Source: an uncultured Corynebacterium sp.
GTDB lineage: Bacteria; Actinomycetota; Actinomycetes; Mycobacteriales; Mycobacteriaceae
Reading direction: 5' to 3'
DNA: 9,319 nt
Assembly (NCBI GenBank): GCA_946223355.1
Contig: CAMIPB010000047.1
Coordinates: 1-9,319, forward strand
Shown: positions 7,901 through 9,319 of the stretch, piece by piece
How positions within the stretch are numbered: the first letter of the stretch is position 1
Layout: every line of letters starts with the position of its first letter
Translations under genes and position numbers: made by a program
The notes under the pieces: generated by a model
Databases searched by the model: none
What the model saw: the letters and a program-made list of their open reading frames with translations, nothing else
Told to the model about the DNA's origin: nothing

Positions 7901-8124
7901 CGCTCATTGGAGTCTTTGGTGCGGGACAGTTTTGCTGTTAGATGATCCGCGAAAAGAGAGGTTATCGATGCCGTGTAACGATCGAGCAAACCGGGGCCGA
8001 CATCTTCAAACGCTGCACGCAGAAACGGTTGGTTATTCTGCGACTGTTCTAAACGTTCGAGTAATCGGCGAGTAACAGGAAGTTCGTACGCACCTAGAGG
8101 TAATGCGGCCTCATTGTGAGCCAT
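4996..8124 (-). CDS. PLD-nuclease / SF2 DExH helicase / DUF3427 protein
   Basis: A 1042-residue multidomain protein. After an N-terminal helical region comes a phospholipase D-type nuclease domain (about 120-275) with H214-x-K216 and GSSN (232-235) followed by E246-W-N. An XPB/UvrB-like SF2 helicase follows: Walker A AATGTGKT (341-348), motif Ia VAHQREL (371-377), DEFH (435-438), TATPERGDG (461-469), motif V NLFNEGIDIP (612-621) and motif VI QQLGRGLRK (640-648). A helical linker (about 690-880) leads to a DUF3427 region (about 885-1040), with FHWIS (957-961) and GQRLVKH (972-978). The length is normal for this architecture. One HKD half per chain suggests a dimeric active site. The likely role is ATP-driven tracking with cleavage of foreign or damaged DNA, though I know of no defined mechanism. 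ATG 8124 lies 3 bases after the Nudix stop, with only a weak GAAAGA upstream, so translation is probably coupled. Confidence 0.93.
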   Translation of the reverse strand: MAHNEAALPLGAYELPVTRRLLERLEQSQNNQPFLRAAFEDVGPGLLDRYTASITSLFADHLTAKLSRTKDSNERIALINALAELIDTDDSVHSEALLHAVYESSLGDTPRILPTSLTGASLLTNASSDLSMAAEIKREIQTSDGVDLLCAFIKNSGIAVIRDQLEYLREHGIPFRVITSTYCGATDIEAINRLVDEFGAEVKVGYESRDTRLHAKAWLFKRNSGFDTAYIGSSNLSNSALIDGVEWNVRASRASTPEILAKFEAVFETYWNDKHYSIYTPQRDHDRLAGALARERRGGADSSAIELSGLEVHPWPYQLAMLEALQSERSTHRRHRNLLIAATGTGKTVVAALDYRRLAEFDANKPSILFVAHQRELLRQAVRTYREVLRDPIFGEIFDGTNKPRTGRHVFATVQTLHKHLNDFDPEHFDIVVIDEFHHAEASTYQKVIDYLSPKELLGLTATPERGDGVNVQRFFDYRVAYELRLWDALQLGLVAPMHYYGVNDETDLSDLKWSRSSRAYDPDSLSEFYVKQGDSRVKLILNELRKRVLDLSDLKALGFCVSIDHARFMANRFRHFGIRSEAVTSETAPADRARAIKRLRSGELKVLFTVNLFNEGIDIPELNTLLLLRPTESPIIFLQQLGRGLRKLPGKVCTVLDFIGEQHESFDFERRYAALTGKSGKRLADEIASEFPALPAGTHLQLDRVSQERVLRNVKRIAGRSITQIRKLIQQEATTNLTEFLSRTGLSLEDIYKNKDTGGWTRLLRSQGLIKPRRGNEEDEDFLLRRLGSFLHVDDKSRAEAYVRLSRPHSGKYQELANRDRTFARMLVVQIFGRQKAERAPRDWDLALDFIRRFPTFADELDQIFNYRIERSSVIPAQISSVADGTLYSHAHYSAAEMTAALKSGNLKELLNITREGEHYVPEAKTSLIFVTQAKDERNFNSARQFKDYPVSTELFHWISPATVKPDSRRGQRLVKHQKQGITVLLNVRSARNSESGFAQAYQLLGPVTMQSFRGEKPIQIEWKLQRPLPAEIFTQLMMVS

Positions 8125-8127
8125 GGC

Positions 8128-8523
8128 TTAAGCGGATCTTTCTTGTAGAAGCTCGACGGTGGGTATATCTGCTGGAGCCCATTCGACATCAGACAACTCT
8201 GAAACCGGCAGCCAACGGAATTCTTCGTGTTCAGTGAGTACCGGAACGCCTTCGGTGATCGTGCACAGATACGTCGATAGCTCAATGATCGCAGTGCCCG
8301 CTTCGTGGCTAGCAGTAACTAGGAACTCATCCACCGAGGTTTGGATCCTCAACTCTGCGCGGAGTTCACGAGCGAGGGCGTCCTTGGATGTCTCATCTGC
8401 CTCGACATTTCCGCCCGGGAATTCCCAGTAGCCTGCCATTGACTTACCCGGTCCGCGCTTGGCGGCGAACACCTGGTCATCGTGAACCAGCACTGCGCCG
8501 ACGACCTCAATCCGTTTAGCCAT
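8128..8523 (-). CDS. MutT-like Nudix hydrolase ((deoxy)nucleoside triphosphate pyrophosphohydrolase family) with an altered Nudix box
   Basis: A 131-residue Nudix protein, the usual size for MutT-type nucleoside triphosphate pyrophosphohydrolases, which release pyrophosphate from (oxidised) dNTPs. The N-terminus (VVGAVLV, then YWEFPGG at 32-38) and the box from G38 are clear: G38, E44, R52, E53, E57. The box reads REL-R-A-E-L-R-I, so position 56 is alanine instead of the usual glutamate and position 59 is arginine instead of glycine. In E. coli MutT, which has the same numbering here, E56 and E57 bind metal. E98 is present in TEHEEFRWLP (97-106). Activity may be reduced or altered. It is first in an operon with the helicase-nuclease gene (3-base gap), so it probably serves that system, though a chromosomal mutT-like role beside ldh cannot be excluded. 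No Shine-Dalgarno sequence precedes ATG 8523, so translation is probably leaderless. Confidence 0.92.
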   Translation of the reverse strand: MAKRIEVVGAVLVHDDQVFAAKRGPGKSMAGYWEFPGGNVEADETSKDALARELRAELRIQTSVDEFLVTASHEAGTAIIELSTYLCTITEGVPVLTEHEEFRWLPVSELSDVEWAPADIPTVELLQERSA

Positions 8524-8529
8524 GCGGAC

Positions 8530-8535
8530 ATAATA
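8530..8535 (-). promoter_or_regulatory. Predicted -10 box of a leaderless promoter for the Nudix/helicase operon
   Basis: On the minus strand TATTAT is followed by six bases (GTCCGC) and then the Nudix ATG. This places the expected transcription start at or within a base of the A of the start codon. Leaderless mRNAs with a TAnnnT box in this position are common in Actinomycetota. There is no Shine-Dalgarno sequence in the interval, which agrees. No clear -35 box is visible 16-18 bases upstream, where the terminator stem lies. The hexamer overlaps the T-tract of the ldh terminator. Confidence 0.5.
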
Positions 8536-8560
8536 AACGGCAGCGAGGCGAAGCTGCCGT
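8531..8560 (-). terminator. Rho-independent terminator of ldh
   Basis: Reading the minus strand, an 8-base perfect stem (ACGGCAGC/GCTGCCGT; 8553-8560 with 8537-8544) encloses the 8-base loop TTCGCCTC and runs into TTTATTA. It begins 16 bases after the ldh stop codon. The GC-rich stem followed by a T-rich run is the classical intrinsic terminator form, so ldh transcription should end just before the Nudix gene. Confidence 0.85.
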
Positions 8561-8576
8561 CGATAAGCGAAGGCCC

Positions 8577-9319
8577 CTAGAACTCGGCGCGGTCGATGAC
8601 GCCGCGGAGGGTAGCGGCGGAGTGGCGGAACTTGTCCAGCTCGTCGGGGTCAAGGCGCAGCTCGACGACGTTGCGCACGCCGGTGCGGTTGAGGACGGTG
8701 GGGGTGCCGATGTAGAGGTCGTTAAGCCCGTACTCGCCCTGGAGGAGGGCGGAGACTGGCAGGACCACGTCCTCGTTGCGCAGGATCGCGCGGGTGATGC
8801 GGGCGAGCGCGTTGCCGACGCCGAAGGAGGTGTTGCCTTTGCGTTTGATGATGTCGTAGGCAGCGTCGCGGGTGTGGATGAACATCTCGTCCATCTGGGT
8901 GTAGATGTCCGGGTTGGTCGCCGCCTCGGTCTCCAGCATGGCGCGCAGGGGGACGCCGCCGATGGTTCCGGTGGAGAGCACGGGCAGTTCGGTGTCGCCG
9001 TGCTCGCCGATGATGTGGGTGTGGACGGCAGACGGGGCGATGTCGAAGTGTCGGCCCAAGTTGTGCCGCCAGCGCGCGGTGTCCAGGACGGTGCCGGAGC
9101 CGATGACCTGGTTTGCCGGCAGGCCGGTTTGCTTCCAGGTGATGTAGGTGAGCACGTCGACTGGGTTGGTGGCCACGAGGTAGATGCCGTTGAAGCCGTT
9201 GGCCATGACGTCGCGGTTGATGGTTTCGCAGATGGCGGCGTTGCGGGCGATAAGGTCGATGCGAGTCTCGCCGTCGCGCTGGGCCACGCCGGCGCAGTTG
9301 ACCACGAGCGCGGCGTCGC
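8577..9319 (-). CDS. ldh: L-lactate dehydrogenase, C-terminal part (5' end outside window)
   Basis: NAD-dependent L-lactate dehydrogenase reduces pyruvate to lactate in the cytoplasm under oxygen limitation. About 246 residues are visible, ending at TAG (8577-8579). Roughly the first 70-80 residues, with the Rossmann glycine motif, lie beyond the right edge, and the frame stays open to the edge (DAALVVNCAG). Visible signatures are the coenzyme-loop segment GETR with the conserved arginine, the active-site LDTARWR (catalytic Asp and substrate-binding Arg) and IGEHGDTELP with the catalytic histidine. The LDH pattern of Arg after LDTAR-W and His in VHTHIIGEHGD corresponds to R173 and H188, residues used for fructose-1,6-bisphosphate binding in bacterial allosteric LDHs, so FBP activation is plausible. 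Malate dehydrogenase is less likely from the corynebacterial-LDH-like run through the active site. GC content is far higher than in the island beside it, so this is ancestral chromosome. Confidence 0.95.
   Translation of the reverse strand, partial: DAALVVNCAGVAQRDGETRIDLIARNAAICETINRDVMANGFNGIYLVATNPVDVLTYITWKQTGLPANQVIGSGTVLDTARWRHNLGRHFDIAPSAVHTHIIGEHGDTELPVLSTGTIGGVPLRAMLETEAATNPDIYTQMDEMFIHTRDAAYDIIKRKGNTSFGVGNALARITRAILRNEDVVLPVSALLQGEYGLNDLYIGTPTVLNRTGVRNVVELRLDPDELDKFRHSAATLRGVIDRAEF

Noticed and set aside
8577..9319. Malate dehydrogenase
   Set aside because: The run through LDTARWR and IGEHGDTELP, with the FBP-site residues, fits bacterial L-lactate dehydrogenase better.
1..9319. 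CRISPR array, tRNA, rRNA, transposase or integrase gene
   Set aside because: No spaced direct repeats, tRNA-like cloverleaf, or recombinase motifs were seen on either strand.

Overview
The window looks like an actinobacterial chromosome, most probably Corynebacterium or a close relative. It shows one end of a defence island joined to a housekeeping lactate dehydrogenase gene. The taxonomic clue is the L-lactate dehydrogenase at the right edge, whose visible part follows the corynebacterial enzyme closely as I remember it and is very GC-rich (42 of 60 bases in 8641-8700). The island is much lower in GC (25 of 60 in 1321-1380; 30 of 60 in 6481-6540). The Nudix gene between them is intermediate (37 of 60 in 8461-8520).

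Left block, + strand, 1-4956: a tightly packed operon of at least five genes, four of them complete, which begins left of the window. (1) The last 86 codons of a protein whose end resembles the C-terminus of PD-(D/E)XK motif proteins (DUF4420-like). (2) A 611-residue GHKL-fold (MutL/Hsp90/MORC-type) ATPase. (3) A 298-residue protein I do not recognise. (4) A 272-residue tryptophan-rich protein, perhaps DUF6339. (5) A complete DNA cytosine-C5 methyltransferase. Adjacent genes overlap by 14, 8 and 4 bases, and the last gap is 9 bases. A GHKL ATPase, a PD-(D/E)XK-like protein and a C5 methylase in one operon recall the MutL-homologue/Z1/REase/methylase restriction-type systems described by Iyer, Abhiman and Aravind, and the 'MZA'-type defence operons. 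The Z1 ATPase expected in such systems would lie upstream, outside the window. The methylase probably marks self DNA, while the ATPase and the nuclease-like protein act on unmarked DNA. The roles of the 298- and 272-residue proteins are unknown.

Right block, - strand, 8523-4996: a two-gene operon running towards the first, with 39 bases between the two stop codons. A MutT-like Nudix hydrolase is followed after 3 bases by a 1042-residue protein that combines a phospholipase D-type nuclease domain, an SF2 DExH helicase and a C-terminal DUF3427 region. This is probably a second, separate DNA-targeting module. The Nudix gene appears to be read from a leaderless promoter that overlaps the T-tract of the ldh terminator. 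Its Nudix box has alanine at one of the usual metal-binding glutamates.

Right edge, - strand, 9319-8577: the C-terminal part of L-lactate dehydrogenase, followed by a Rho-independent terminator, which also looks like the boundary of the island. No gap without a gene exceeds about 55 bases. I saw no tRNA, rRNA, insertion sequence or CRISPR array.
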